A stretch of 64,000 nucleotides of DNA from positions 1,116,001-1,180,000 of the forward strand of contig NC_041785.1 of NCBI RefSeq assembly GCF_900090045.1. The letters are read 5' to 3'. The notes beneath the pieces are model-generated. The model made no database searches. It was not told the DNA's origin and saw only the letters and a list, made by a program, of their open reading frames with translations. The stretch is from Plasmodium malariae. Its lineage: Eukaryota; Apicomplexa; Aconoidasida; Haemosporida; Plasmodiidae. Below, piece after piece: positions 1 through 11,727 of the stretch. The stretch's first letter is position 1. Every line of letters begins with the position of its first letter. The position numbers were made by a program, and so were the translations under genes.

Positions 1-288
1 TCTTTTAATTTGAGACAGTAAGACTTTAACTTATTGTTCATTTGGTGGTAATTACGTGTTGTTATATTATTGATATTTGTTAATTCAAAGAAAAAAATGA
101 AAGAAAGCAATTTGCATAATTTTATAATTTTTTATATTTCCTGCTTGCTCTAATCCATCTATACACACATATATTTTGTTAAACATAATATGCAAAAAAA
201 AAATAAAATAAAATAATAAAATAATAAATAAAAATAAAGTAACATTAAATAAAATAAAAATAATAATTATAAATATAATACAATAATA

Positions 289-462
289 AGTATAATAAAG
301 TACAATAGTAAGTATAATAAAGTACAATAATAAGTATAATAAAGTACAATAGTAAGTATAATAAAGTACAATAGTAAGTATAATAAAGTACAATAGTAAG
401 TATAATAAAGTACAATAATAAGTATAATAAAGTACAATAGTAAGTATAATAAAGTACATAGA
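289..462. repeat. 22-bp AT-rich minisatellite
   Basis: About eight near-identical tandem copies of a 22-bp unit containing agtataataaagtacaat; copies differ mainly by GTA versus ATA at the unit junction. The repeat is open in several frames on the minus strand, but those frames are artefacts of the repeat. The rest of 1-598 is AT-rich sequence in which I see no gene. Confidence 0.85.
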
Positions 463-598
463 ACGGATATTTCTTCAAAACGTTTTACAAAAAAGACAGA
501 TTAGAATATTGTAGTTGACCCGTGTTCATAAAAGAAATGAGACGTAATACATAGGGCGCACAGGAAATAAAAGGGCTACTAAAATATATGCATATATT

Positions 599-3058
599 AT
601 GTATATGTGTGTGTATATCTGCATGGATGTGTGTAAGAATATGCGAAATATGAATGTAAATATCAGTCAGTTGGACGACACTGTTAGTAAACACGAGAGT
701 GGTATAGAGACGAAAGGCGATATAATAATTAGTACAAAAAAAGAAAGAGCGAGTAATACATTCATAGAAAACAATTCATCAAACGAAATAAGACAAAATT
801 TAACCCTTCGTTACCTGCTATTTTCTTTAAATTCGAATAATAACAAAATAAATAATCCTGTAGAAACGAAATTACATGAATTTCGTAAACTACATGAACA
901 GCAAGGAATGCAAAAACTGCACGAATTGCATGAATTACGATACAATAATAAATGCGGCAAAAGAGAAAAATGCCTATTCCTTAAAAGTTATAATATATAT
1001 TATGATCAAAAAATATACAGTAAGAATATACAAAACAATAATCGGAAAAATGGTCTCTACATAATAAAAGGGGGTCAACAAAAAGGAATGGAAGAGCAGC
1101 AAAAAAAAATACTACAACAAAAGAGGAATCCAGTACAACAAAAAAGAATAGAATTGCAACAAAAGAGGAATCCAGTACAACAAAAAAGAATAGAATTGCA
1201 ACAAAAGAGGAATCCAGTACAACAAAAAAGAATAGAATTGCAACACAAAAGGTATCAAGTACAACTAAAAAGAAATCAAGCACAAATAAAAAATAATCTA
1301 TGTGTAAAAAATACATACCACATTAACAATAGTTCATATATTAAAAACAATTGCATCAATTACTACGCTCATAATAACTGTACTGGTAATGCTACATGCA
1401 AAAGTTCATTCTATAATAATACAAATAATTTTTATTTTAAAAAATATAACTGTAAAAAAATAAAAAAAGATATCACATCCAGAAATCTAAACGATGGTAT
1501 ATATTTTAACGCAAGTGGATATAAAACAAGACAGCTATGTCAAAAGATGCACGCAATAAAAATAAACAACATGAACATGATAAAAGGTATGCACACCATG
1601 AAAAGCACCTCACCTATCAAAAAAGATAATAATATTTCCTCAAGTGCATTTCAGAGTCAAACGTATAATAATGCTAGTTGTACTACTACAACTACTGCTA
1701 CTATTGTTAGAAAAAAAAATAATATCTTTCCTCAAATGATTAAAGGGGAAAACAGAAATAGTAAACAACCGTTTAAAGTATACAGTAATTTGATTGATAA
1801 CCTATCTATATTAGGAAGGAAAAAGACCTGCAAAATGGGGGCCTCTAAAAAGAACAGTTACCAGAGCAATAGAAGACATATCAACAGTAACATTAATATT
1901 ATTAGTGAGAATAGTAACAATAGCAGCAATAACAAAAGATACAGTAGTAATAGTTACAATAACAATGTTTACAGTATCAATAGCGACAATAATTTAAAGA
2001 GGAAGAATAATTCAAAAAAAAAAATGTATAAACACAAACACTGGCAAAGTGGACATTACAATGGCTCGCTTAATAAACCCAAATCAGTTACTCCTTGTTG
2101 TAAAAAAAATTTTATTTTAAACAGTTCATTGATCAATCTGAAGAATGATTTAAATAATAACCCTCTCTCTTGTGCAAAAACCTTTAGTATTAATTACTCC
2201 AAAGGCAGTAGTAACAAGGCCACAATTATGTATCGTATGTTACATAATATTAATGATACAACTAGAAGAAGTAATAATCAAATAGTAACATGTACAGGTA
2301 AGAACGAAAGAGGTATTTTACTTAATAAATATAAAAAAACAGATCTATCCTCTTCATTTTTATATCGAAGTTTTCGTTTTTATTATTCGAAAAGAAAAAA
2401 AAAAAAAAACTGTTCTCTATGTTCTTTATCACCTGAACATATGAAAAAATTGTTTTCAAAAAGTAGTTACAAGAAAAAAATAATTCATCAACCTACGATG
2501 ACTAACCAATTAAAAAACACTAGTTACTATATACATTTATTACAAAATGGAGAAAAGGAAGCTCAAAGAATTGTAGATCAAGCATATAAGAATAAGGAGA
2601 TCTTAAGAAAAATAATGTATAAAAATGTAGAAGAAGAAATAGAAAAATTTAAACTAAAAGAAAGATTAATTTATGAGCAAAATTGCAAAAAAATGGAACA
2701 AGAAATAAAAAATTCTGAACAGGAAATGCAAAAAGAGATAAAAATTATTATTTCTGAAACGAAAAATATTTTTTTAAAAATTGATGAAATAGTTAATTAT
2801 ATTATAAACAAAATTGTTAATGTTGATTTAACACTTAGTTGTAATTTATTAAAACATTATTTTCCAATGAAGGACCTTCTAAATATTTATTTATCAATTG
2901 AAAAAGACGAAAATGAAAAACGTAACATGACAAAAAAAGACACGATAATAACTGACGACCAAGGAAATTCCTCAATTCTTCATTACAATCAGTACAAGGG
3001 TGCATACACAATTGTGAAATTTGGCTCCTTTTGGACTAATATAAGACATAGCAAGTGA
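599..3058 (+). CDS. Asn-rich protein with C-terminal V-type ATPase subunit G domain
   Basis: Open frame of 819 codons. The first 630 or so residues are Asn/Lys/Ser-rich and unrecognised, with a tandem repeat around [15 protein letters not shown] (about 1116-1250). From about residue 634 the protein matches V-ATPase subunit G: the signature [16 protein letters not shown] is followed by a charged coiled coil of about 90 residues. Subunit G forms the peripheral stalk of the proton pump with subunit E (family knowledge). Subunit G is normally about 115-125 residues, so this frame is far too long. An in-frame ATG at 2498 (MTNQLKNTS...) sits exactly where a normal subunit G would begin, and a tail of about 65 residues follows the conserved part. 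Either this is a genuine fusion, or two products share one frame. The first residues (599-650) are microsatellite-like, so a later Met ([10 protein letters not shown]) may be the true start. The domain call is fairly sure; the gene limits are not. Confidence 0.7.
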   Translation: MYMCVYICMDVCKNMRNMNVNISQLDDTVSKHESGIETKGDIIISTKKERASNTFIENNSSNEIRQNLTLRYLLFSLNSNNNKINNPVETKLHEFRKLHEQQGMQKLHELHELRYNNKCGKREKCLFLKSYNIYYDQKIYSKNIQNNNRKNGLYIIKGGQQKGMEEQQKKILQQKRNPVQQKRIELQQKRNPVQQKRIELQQKRNPVQQKRIELQHKRYQVQLKRNQAQIKNNLCVKNTYHINNSSYIKNNCINYYAHNNCTGNATCKSSFYNNTNNFYFKKYNCKKIKKDITSRNLNDGIYFNASGYKTRQLCQKMHAIKINNMNMIKGMHTMKSTSPIKKDNNISSSAFQSQTYNNASCTTTTTATIVRKKNNIFPQMIKGENRNSKQPFKVYSNLIDNLSILGRKKTCKMGASKKNSYQSNRRHINSNINIISENSNNSSNNKRYSSNSYNNNVYSINSDNNLKRKNNSKKKMYKHKHWQSGHYNGSLNKPKSVTPCCKKNFILNSSLINLKNDLNNNPLSCAKTFSINYSKGSSNKATIMYRMLHNINDTTRRSNNQIVTCTGKNERGILLNKYKKTDLSSSFLYRSFRFYYSKRKKKKNCSLCSLSPEHMKKLFSKSSYKKKIIHQPTMTNQLKNTSYYIHLLQNGEKEAQRIVDQAYKNKEILRKIMYKNVEEEIEKFKLKERLIYEQNCKKMEQEIKNSEQEMQKEIKIIISETKNIFLKIDEIVNYIINKIVNVDLTLSCNLLKHYFPMKDLLNIYLSIEKDENEKRNMTKKDTIITDDQGNSSILHYNQYKGAYTIVKFGSFWTNIRHSK

Positions 3059-3149
3059 TTTTTTCTCCTCTTCTAGGTTTTTGTGTTTTTGCATTTTTGC
3101 GTTTTGCCGTTTCCTTAATTGGATGGGCTTTCGCGCAAAGAGATCTACA

Positions 3150-3316
3150 TGCACACACACGCGTATACGCATATGTACACGTACATACACGTACATACAC
3201 GTACATACACGCACATACACGTACATACACGCACATACACGTACATACACGCACATACACGTACATACACGCACATACACGTACATACACGCACATACAC
3301 GTACATACACGTACAG
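3150..3316. repeat. ACATACACGT/GC microsatellite
   Basis: Tandem array of acatacacgt and acatacacgc decamers directly downstream of the subunit G frame. It creates long open frames on both strands that are not genes. Confidence 0.85.
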
Positions 3317-3332
3317 TTGTACATTTTGTAAA

Positions 3333-3673
3333 TTACAATAACTTTATAGATATTTTTTCACTTCCTCCGCATGCCCATATGATGGGTCTGATTTTAAGAA
3401 TATGACTCTAACTATATTGTTTTTTTTATCTTTTTGCAAATTTTTTTTTTTTTTTTCTATTCCTTTTACTCATTTTTTTACAGTTGTTTATCATTACATG
3501 GATTATGATTTTCTTACCTCTTTTATACTGAAAAGCGAATTAAGTTGAGTACTAGCTTCTTCATCATTTGCATTAATGTATTTTACATATTGTAGTAACT
3601 ATTTATAGTTTTTTGTAATTTATCATTTGATGTACTTTACATATATCTTTTTATTAAATCTGTTTTGGTACAT
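3333..3673 (-). CDS. Candidate small 3-exon gene (62 aa), unknown
   Basis: Manual model on the minus strand with exons 3673-3641, 3598-3518 and 3407-3333. Phases agree throughout (all phase 0). The middle exon has a GTAAGA donor and reads as coding (NANDEEASTQLNSLFSIKE). The first intron would be only 42 nt, which is short even for Plasmodium, and the last exon has alternative frames. No family recognised. It could instead be an island of composition in the 3' flank of the alpha7 gene. Confidence 0.25.
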
Positions 3674-3827
3674 TTCCAAATTTAAATCGTCTTATTTTAC
3701 TTTTGTCTTTGCTTTTTTCTTTATTTTTCTTTCCTTTTTTTTATTCTTTGAACTTAATGCTGATAGAATATAAAGTTCAAAGTATGTGTATATACATATT
3801 AAAATGGAAAAAAATGTTAATTCAAAA

Positions 3828-3858
<31 letters not shown>

Positions 3859-4116
3859 TGTGTGTATTTTAAAAATGAAACGTTGGAAAATAAGTTATTT
3901 TATAAGTAAAATTGTTCAAAAATGAAAAAAAAAAAAAAAATTATGTACATGTACATACATATTATAACATTACAATATTACCATACTGCAACATTACTTA
4001 TGTAGGTATATCCCTTTTTAGTTCACAGATTTATATCAAAGTTTATCCATACAAACTGTTTTTTAAAAAACGTAAAAAAAAGGAACAAAAAACGAACAAA
4101 AAAGTAGCCATTCTGC

Positions 4117-5604
4117 TTATTCGTTTTGGGAGATCTTCTTTGTTCTTTCATTATCAATAACTTCCACCTAAAAAAATAAAATAAAATGGAATAGTAAGGT
4201 ACAAGTAAAAAATGCGTAAAAATATAGTAAATACAAAAACAAATTATCGCGGAATGAAATATTATTCTTTCTGCCTAAAATGTGAAAACCCATGTTGTTG
4301 CAGATATGCAAAAATATTAATATATGATAAAAAAAAAAAAAAAAAAAAAAAATATGAATAAGGCAAGGTAAAATAAAATAGCGGTCATCCTTAATGTTCT
4401 GCAACGCATAATTCTATATATTTTCATTTAATGCAATTTTGTTATTCATGAACAGCAAAACACATGTATTTCAGAAAAACATTTCTCTTCCTTCAAATAA
4501 CAGTTTTAATAAAAATATATCCAATTTTAAAGATTACCAATGAATTAATTTGTTGTTCATCAATAAAATTTAATGCGTCTTCTGTAAGTAGAGCAACTTC
4601 TACATTTTTACTGCTTAATTCAACAACCTGTTAGAAGAAAAATAAAATATGTACACACATTTTTGCAAAATATATGAAGTCTTTATGGATATTTAAGTAT
4701 CTTCAAATATGTGTAAGCAACCATCCACATAAATACGTACGTACATAAGCGTGTACATAAACATTTTCATAAGTATTTAAGTACGCATTTGCCTTCTTAT
4801 GAATATTAATTCCATGTGCAGGTGTTACATCATATGGACTTGATGTGCTTACCTCAAATATAGCCTTTAGTGCTAAAAGAAGGCATTCATTTTTTTCCAT
4901 ATTTTCATGATAATTTTTTTCTAAAAATTCCTGTACAACCTTTGCATTTTTTCCAATAGCTTGAGCTTTCCATGATGCATAAATGCCACTAGGTTCTGTT
5001 TGATAAATACAAATTTCTTTGTTATTTTTAAATCCTGCTATTAGAGTTGCTATTCCAAATGGTCTTACGCCACCTCTATGAGTAAATTTTTGTTGAATTT
5101 TTGCCACATATTTAGCAATATAATCAACAGGGGCAGGTTCATCCATGTTCAAATAATATCGTTGGCACTCTAGACGGGTCTGAGGTGTTCAAAAGCGAAC
5201 AAACAAAAAAAAAACAAAAAAGAAAAAATCTATATGCGGCTTAATGAAGTAAAATGCAGTGTAACAAAGTATAATGTGATATATATTAACTTATAAGCTA
5301 GTTAAAAAAAAAAAAAAAAAAAATTATGCACATAATTTCAAATTACCTTATTTACTAAAACCCTTGCGTCCGCATTTAATCCAGCAAAAGCCAAACAATT
5401 ATGTTCATCAAGTTTAATCAATTTTTCCGTTGTCCTTGGATTTTGCAATTTTGGAATATTCTTTTTTTCAACAGCTAAAACAGCGAAATTTGTGCTTTTT
5501 ATTGCAACTGCACACCCTCCTTTTTTAACTGCTTCTAGGGCATGCTCTACTTGTAATAAATGACCATCTGGGCTGAAAACTGTTATGGCTCTATCGTAAC
5601 TCAT
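4117..5604 (-). CDS. PSMA7: 20S proteasome subunit alpha type-7 (alpha4 position)
   Basis: Structural alpha subunit of the 20S proteasome core; the outer ring gates substrate entry. Four exons: 5604-5347, 5179-4853, 4627-4538 and 4167-4117, all with GT-AG borders and phase 0, giving 241 residues, the normal length for the family. The N-terminus has the alpha-subunit signature [24 protein letters not shown], split here as [15 protein letters not shown] then LQVEHALEA. Also visible are the [15 protein letters not shown] and [14 protein letters not shown] blocks and the FSP and G-L-N-A-D-A-R elements typical of PSMA7. The last exon is only 17 codons (starts [11 protein letters not shown]) and was placed by its acceptor ttttttag and by frame. 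The gene is divergent from the alpha4-type subunit on the right, a possible shared regulatory region (inference). Confidence 0.93.
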
Positions 5605-7455
5605 TTTGTCTTTATATTATCAGTGCTACTGCTGTATCTAATTATAGTTTTGATTATACTTCTAGCTCTACCTCTAATTATACTTGTTTAGTTTACTACA
5701 GTTATGCAAAAAAAAAAAAAAAAAAAAAAAAAAAATAGGGGATATACTTAATTTATCACTCTTGTATCATGTATTGTATGAATACATAGCACTTATACAT
5801 ACATAGGAACAAAATATTCTTATATGTGTACATACATCCATACATACATATGTATATACAAATATATACATACATGCATCTCTCATTTATGCCAATGAAA
5901 AACAAACAAAAATGGAGCCCGAAGGTAAAACCTAGAATGTATAGAAGAAATGTATCAAGAGAAAAATGATAAAAGTAAAATAAAAATTAAAATGGAAAAA
6001 TGAAAAAAGAGAAACAAAAACGATATAGAAATACACTTGACATAATAAAAAAATATAAATAAATAAACAAGGTTAGAACGAAAGTACGTTAAATACAGAA
6101 GAACAATAATAATCACACGGTAGTAATATAAAACTTTAACCCTATACATGATAAAAACAAATTTTGTCAAAAAAATATTTACATATAATATTATTAAAAT
6201 ATAGTACAGTACCAATTTACACAGCTCCAAATAAACACAGTTATTATATATAAGGTCCTCTTAGGTTATGATAAAAACTAGTATATATATATCTGAAATG
6301 GTAATTTTAAAAAATTAAAGTATTATATTATATTACATTTTGCTTTTGTATATTAATCCAAAACTAAAAGATAAATGCAAACGTGGAATAGGCACATATA
6401 ATATTTATACATACATATATATGTACAAACGTACTTACGTACATACGCGCATAATACATATGCTTGTACTTAATTTTCACGAGGGTGGAATACTATGTAC
6501 CTACTTCCTTTAAGAACATTATGTATTGCCGCTACTGCATGGCTCTTCCTCTTTTCTTTCTTACACCAAATAACAATTGTTTTAAACAAAATATCGTTCA
6601 GTAACATTTGCTGAAAAAATTATTAACACTGTTTGCACAGTAGATTGTGTTAGTGAAAAATAAAAAAAAATAAAGTCTGTACATATATTCAAATATACCA
6701 ATTTTTTTTTTTTCGAATCGAATTATTTCTCTCTTTTTTGTATATATACGTATGTATACATATACATAACGTCATTCTGTGTTAATACAAATGTTCCATT
6801 TTGCTTAGCTTTACCATAATAAGTACAATTATCCGTGTATGTATGCATGAACGTATTTATGCATGAACGTATTTATGCATGAACGTATGTATGTATGAAC
6901 GTATATATGTATGAACGTATGTACTTATGTATGAACGTATGTACTTATGTATGAACATATGTACTTATGTATGTATATATGCATATATGTAATATATGAA
7001 CGTACATATTTGTGGTAATATAAATTTTTCAAGTTTTTGTGCTATCCTTTTCTCATCTTCTATTTCACATTTTTTAATTGCCCCTTTAAGGAGATGTGGC
7101 CTTGTTTTCAATTATTTTATTAAAACACACTGAGTAAACGATAAGATTAATTTTGTGTTACTCTATTATATATTACATTTTAATAGCTGTTATACTTCTT
7201 CATACGAGCGCGCCCCTTTTTATTACGTTTTTAATAGTATATATGCATGGGTACATACATGCATGTGAATATAAGTATATATGAATATATATATATATAC
7301 CCGTACTTGTATATATATGTATGCCTACTCACTGTGCTATCCTTTTCGTTAAGTTACACAAAAGTACATGAACTGTGTGTAGCGGGTCGAAATACACTCA
7401 AGCCTTTGTTATAAAACAATTTTTTTTTATTCAAATATTAGTAAAATAGAATAGT
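5605..7455. other. Intergenic region between divergent proteasome genes
   Basis: About 1.85 kb with poly-A at 5709-5736, TATG/ACGT microsatellites near 6415-6445, and a GTATGTACTTATGTATGAAC-type array at 6835-6990. Three GC-raised islands are exon-like on the minus strand: about 7095-7026 (reads ...IKKCEIEDEKRIAQKLEK), about 6844-6768 (starts at an ATG, reads DNCTYYGKAKQNGTFVLTQ), and 6612-6472 after a ttttttcag acceptor (ends GSRYIVFHPREN). The 6495-6613 stretch is also open on the plus strand (MYLLPLRTLCIAATAWLF...). I could not join the islands with consistent phases, so no gene is called. The core promoters of both proteasome genes should lie here. Confidence 0.5.
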
Positions 7456-8220
7456 ATGGCAAGAAGATATGATAGCAGAACAACTACATTTTCACCTGAA
7501 GGAAGATTATATCAAGTGGAATACGCCTTAGAGGCAATAAATAATGCAAGTATAACCATAGGAATAATTACAGATGAAGGAGTAATATTAGGAGCAGATA
7601 AAGTTTTTATATCCAAACTTATTGATAAAGCTAATAATTTTGAAAAGATTTATAAAATTGATAATCATATATTTTGTGGAGTAGCAGGCTTAAATGCAGA
7701 CGCAAATATTTTAATAAACCAGTCAAGATTATACACGCAAAGATATTTATATAATTATAATGATATTGAGCCTGTATCCCAGTTAGTTGTTCAAATATGT
7801 GATATAAAACAAAGTTATACTCAGTATGGTGGGTTAAGACCATATGGAGTGAGTTTTTTAATTGCCGGTTATGATATGAAAGAGGGTTATCAACTTTATC
7901 ATACGGATCCTAGTGGAAATTACTCTGGGTGGTTTGCCACAGCCATTGGTACAAATAACCTTACAGCTAGTTCCATTCTCAAACAGGTAAAACACACGCC
8001 ACTGACAGAGACAACTGATTGGATGTACACGTACACACACATATTTACTCACACACGTACATACACACATTTATGCATATATATATATATATATGCACAT
8101 TTTTTTTCCTCTGAAATATGTTTAATTAAATGCATACAATTCGAAAGAAATTTTTTTTTTTTTTTCGAGCCAAATTGCCTTTTTTTTTATAAATTAGTCA
8201 TATTTTCACTTATAAAAATA

Positions 8221-8270
<50 letters not shown>

Positions 8271-8522
8271 TGCATATAAATTTTTTTTTTTTTTTTTTTT
8301 TTTTTTTCAAAGGAATGGAAAAAAAATATGACCCTGCAAGAAGGTTTACTGTTAGCCCTAAAATCACTAGCCAAGAGTACAGATAGTGAAGTGCCTAAAA
8401 GTGAAAAAATCGAATTAGCCTATTTATCAAACAAAGATGGAGAATTTATTCAAAAATATTTAACAGAAAAAGAAATAGCAGATTTGATTAAGATATATAC
8501 AGAAAAATGTGTCAAAGAATGA
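7456..8522 (+). CDS. PSMA4: 20S proteasome subunit alpha type-4 (alpha3 position)
   Basis: Alpha-ring subunit of the 20S proteasome. Exon 1 is 7456-7986 (177 codons) and exon 2 is 8313-8522. The intron (GTAAAA...CAAAG) carries T-runs and a long TA repeat, and the product is 246 residues. The N-terminus reads MARRYDSRTTTFSPEGRL and then YQVEYALEAI, the PSMA4-type alpha signature. CDIKQSYTQYGGLRPYGV and DPSGNYSGWFATAIG follow as in other PSMA4 proteins. Exon 2 resumes at EWKKNMTLQEGLLLALK and ends at ...IKIYTEKCVKE. Like other alpha subunits it lacks the N-terminal threonine of active beta subunits. The frame runs on without a stop through part of the intron, so an automatic caller may extend exon 1 wrongly. 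Confidence 0.95.
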
Positions 8523-8532
8523 ATATCTTAGC

Positions 8533-8570
<38 letters not shown>

Positions 8571-9432
8571 CCTACATCCTTCTACATTGTATAGTAGCTT
8601 CTACTATATTCAATCTTGTAACTTTACATTTTGACTGCTTTTATTTTTTATTTTTTTCATATTTTCATTATATTTATTCATTTTTATTTTATACCCTTTT
8701 CATTTTGCATAGACCGTGTGTGTTCCTATGTCTATGCCTTTTTCTTCTTTTTTTTTTTTTTTTTTTATCCAATAAGTTTTTAACACATATGAACGGTTTA
8801 TTTTAAATTTAAAAAAAAAAAAAAAAAAAGGAACCACAGTAAAAAAGATCAATACTTTTTATTAATTTATTTATATGTTTATATACTTATTTATATATTT
8901 ATTTATTTATATACTATATTGTTCATCTATATATTTAATTACCTACTTTTTCTTTTTTTTCTTTTTTTTATTTTTTTATAATATCCTCATTTTTTGTTCT
9001 ACTTTTAATTTAAAAAGGTTCGCATGTATATATAATACGTATGTCAAATGGCTAAAATGAAATTAAAAAAAAAAAATATATATGGCTATACATATTTTAG
9101 CAAAATTTCATGCATTCTGAAAAAAAAAAAAAAGAAAATGCACATTTAACGAAATACCAATCTATCATTTGTAATACAATTCAGTGGTTGCTAGTTTAAA
9201 TTACTCCATTAAGTTTTCGATTAAATTGGCGTACTTAATGTTCCAACTGTTTTTTGCAAAATGTTCCTTACTATTACATACTTTAGTTATTAACAAATGG
9301 GAATATATTTTCCATGTATCGTATATCAACATGCATATATGTATTACCATATGTTCATATTTATATATATGTACACATACGCATGTATGTACGTTCGTAT
9401 GTATGTATATGTCTACACGATCTGGGCACCCG
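8523..9432. other. Intergenic, AT-rich, no gene seen
   Basis: Poly-T runs (8534-8566, 8747-8767), poly-A (8811-8829) and TTTATATA repeats. A short minus-strand open stretch near 9270-9201 (ends ...KYANLIENLME) looks somewhat coding but has no supportable start. Confidence 0.5.
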
Positions 9433-9933
9433 TTAGCAACGCACAATCATTCCACACCCTAAGAAGAATCCAAAACTAATTGCTCCACCTATTACTGAAA
9501 CGGGAAAAATGAACAAATTTTTATGAGCAATGGAAGCATATAAACCTGTCAAGCTACCAAAAATACCACCAACCATTGTTCCCATTTTTATTCCCATTTT
9601 TACACTTTCTAAACATGCTCTTGTTCTATGACTTAAATTAAAATCAAAGAAATTTGGTTTATCATCATAAAAAGAGGAGTCTATAATATTACTACTTGTA
9701 TATTTTGAAAAATCTTCATCATACTTATTATTATATGAGGTATCTTCTTTAAATTCAAATTTGGGAGGTGCAGTAAACCCCTTAAATTCTGTTAATTTAT
9801 CCTCTTTTACAGATTTTGGTTTTTCAGGTGCAGATGCTAAATAATTGCTAAAGGGGGGTGGAGCTACATAATCGTCATACTCTGACTTTACTTTTTTATT
9901 TTCACTTGAATCTTTCTTTCGAAACCAATTCAT
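9433..9933 (-). CDS. ROMO1/Mgr2-family mitochondrial inner-membrane protein
   Basis: Single exon, 166 residues. The C-terminal 70 residues match the ROMO1/Mgr2 family: a cysteine-led block RACLESVKMGIKMGTMVGG, two short glycine-rich membrane helices (about residues 112-132 and 140-162), and the family's characteristic C-terminal ending GCGMIVRC. In yeast, Mgr2 belongs to the TIM23 presequence translocase and controls lateral release of membrane proteins; in animals ROMO1 has been linked to mitochondrial morphology and reactive oxygen (family knowledge). ROMO1 proteins are usually about 80 residues. Here a polar, Pro- and acidic-rich N-terminal extension of about 95 residues (APPPFSNYLASAPEKPKS region) is added. 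The start ATG at 9933 is the only good one. Localisation to mitochondria is inferred from family membership. Confidence 0.82.
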   Translation of the reverse strand: MNWFRKKDSSENKKVKSEYDDYVAPPPFSNYLASAPEKPKSVKEDKLTEFKGFTAPPKFEFKEDTSYNNKYDEDFSKYTSSNIIDSSFYDDKPNFFDFNLSHRTRACLESVKMGIKMGTMVGGIFGSLTGLYASIAHKNLFIFPVSVIGGAISFGFFLGCGMIVRC

Positions 9934-10642
9934 ATTGCTTATACGTTTATGAGCTTGTACATATGCATATGCATGTACATCTAAATAAATACCGTTACAA
10001 ATACCTTAATACATACATTTGCATATGCCCTTATTATATGCGTACTTTCATTATATACATACATATATTCTATATATATATATATGTATTTATGTATATA
10101 TGTATATATGTATATCCTCTTTTTGATCTACTCTGAAATGACATAAAGCATATTTTTATATATACTGTAAGTTTCTCTTTTTTAATTGTACATAAAAATA
10201 TAAATAATAGAAGTGTATATATGCATTTTAACGCATTCCAGAATTCGGAGAAAATTTGCTTAAAATAATTATTAGGAAACGAAAACAAACTTTTCTTTTA
10301 TTTCATAGTAAATACTTCATTTTTTGGTAAGTATTATATATATTTATGTTTTTTAAAAGCTATCCAATTATTATTATTATTATTATTATTACTATTTATT
10401 ATATATATTTTTTTTTTTTTTTTGCATTACGGTACGTCATGTTCATAACTTGACAATTCGGTTTAATTTTTATGAAAAAAATTATATCAACATATTCACA
10501 TAAATATTATACCAGTATATATATATATATATATATATATGCATAGGTACAAATATATTTAAATATACTTACAAAATATGTTTCATCTTACCTATCTATG
10601 CGCTTTCTCGTTAACGCTTTATTTCTCATCATTTTTGTAAAA

Positions 10643-11727
10643 ATGGTTTATACTCCTTTTTACGAAATTGCCATTTTGAATATGTCCTCAATTTTTGAGA
10701 AAAATGGTAAGAGAGAAAAATAATCAAACATGAGTTAGGGTCCAACATCCATTTGCCTTATATATATATATGTATGTATGTATTTATGTATGTACTTATG
10801 TATGTATGTACTTATGTATGTATGTATGTATGTATTTATGTATGTACTTATGTATGTATGTATGTATTTATGTATGTATGTACTTATGTATGTATGTACT
10901 TATGTATGTATGTATGTATTTATGTATGTACTTATGTATTTATGTATGTACTTATGTATGTATGTATGTACTTATGTATGTATGTATGTACTTATGTATG
11001 TATGCATGTACTTATGTAGTATGTACATTTAATTTCATTGGTATGTTCGAATTATGTACCAATTTATTTGCAAACAAGCTCAATGAAATACACCCCGTGA
11101 GAGGAGTTAAAAATATAGCGTTTCCTGTTCTTAACCTATAAGCCTGTTTTTTTCCCTTTAACAGTTTTTCATTTGGACCTAAATTACAGGAACTTATTTA
11201 AGTGGAGTAATAGAGTTGTAAATACATATGGAAAGAATTCATTTGTTTAGATTAATAATAATCTTATGTAGTTACTATTTCCCGTATAATATGGTCTAAA
11301 ATAATATGCATGTCAAAATTACGTGCAGGAAAAATGAAAGAAATTAACAGAAGAATATTTTATTATATTATATATAATAAGGTAAAACAGCTGGAGGAGG
11401 GTACGCGTTTTTTCGTTATTTAAATTTTCTGAAAAATTAAAAGGAGTAAAATTGTAAAAGTCGCAGAAATAAGCGATAATGGGCCTTTATTTTATTTCAT
11501 TATTATTTTTTTTTTGTATTTTATTTAATATTTTTTTTGTATTTTATTTAATATTTTTTTTGTATTTTATTTAATATTTTCTTTGTATTTTATTTAATAT
11601 TTTCTTTGTATTTTATTTAATATTTTTTTTGTATTTTATTATTTGTCATTATGATGGAAAACTTTTACAGCTGTACGAACGAGTACTTCGTCATATTTCA
11701 AGACGTGTGTTTACTCTCAGCGCATAA
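10643..11727 (+). CDS. Candidate small 4-exon gene (71 aa), unknown
   Basis: Manual model: exons 10643-10706, 11165-11206, 11329-11381 and 11671-11727. Introns begin GTAAGA, GTAATA and GTAAAA and end CAG. Phases 1, 1 and 0 agree across every junction, giving a 71-residue basic protein that starts MVYTPFYEIAILNMSS and ends YERVLRHISRRVFTLSA. The exons are markedly GC-richer than the introns, which consist of TATG and T-rich minisatellites. No family recognised; a short basic, aromatic-rich protein of this size could be a mitochondrial complex or ribosomal component (speculation). Confidence 0.45.
10769..11023. repeat. TATG/ACTTATG microsatellite
   Basis: About 250 bp of tatgtatg with interspersed acttatg and tttatg variants, open in all three plus frames. 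It lies inside intron 1 of the candidate small gene. Confidence 0.9.
11507..11642. repeat. 23-bp T-rich minisatellite
   Basis: About six tandem copies of a 23-bp unit containing tttttgtattttatttaa, with single-base variants. It lies inside intron 3 of the candidate small gene. Confidence 0.85.

Noticed and set aside
85..478. Tyr/Leu-rich open frames on the minus strand
   Set aside because: They are translations of the 22-bp minisatellite, open in more than one frame.
2972..3405. Tyr/Val/Cys- and His/Thr-rich frames on both strands
   Set aside because: Entirely within the acatacacgt microsatellite.
8875..9060. 60-codon frame after the alpha4 gene
   Set aside because: Phe/Tyr/Ile-rich, T-rich spacer DNA with no coding-like stretch.
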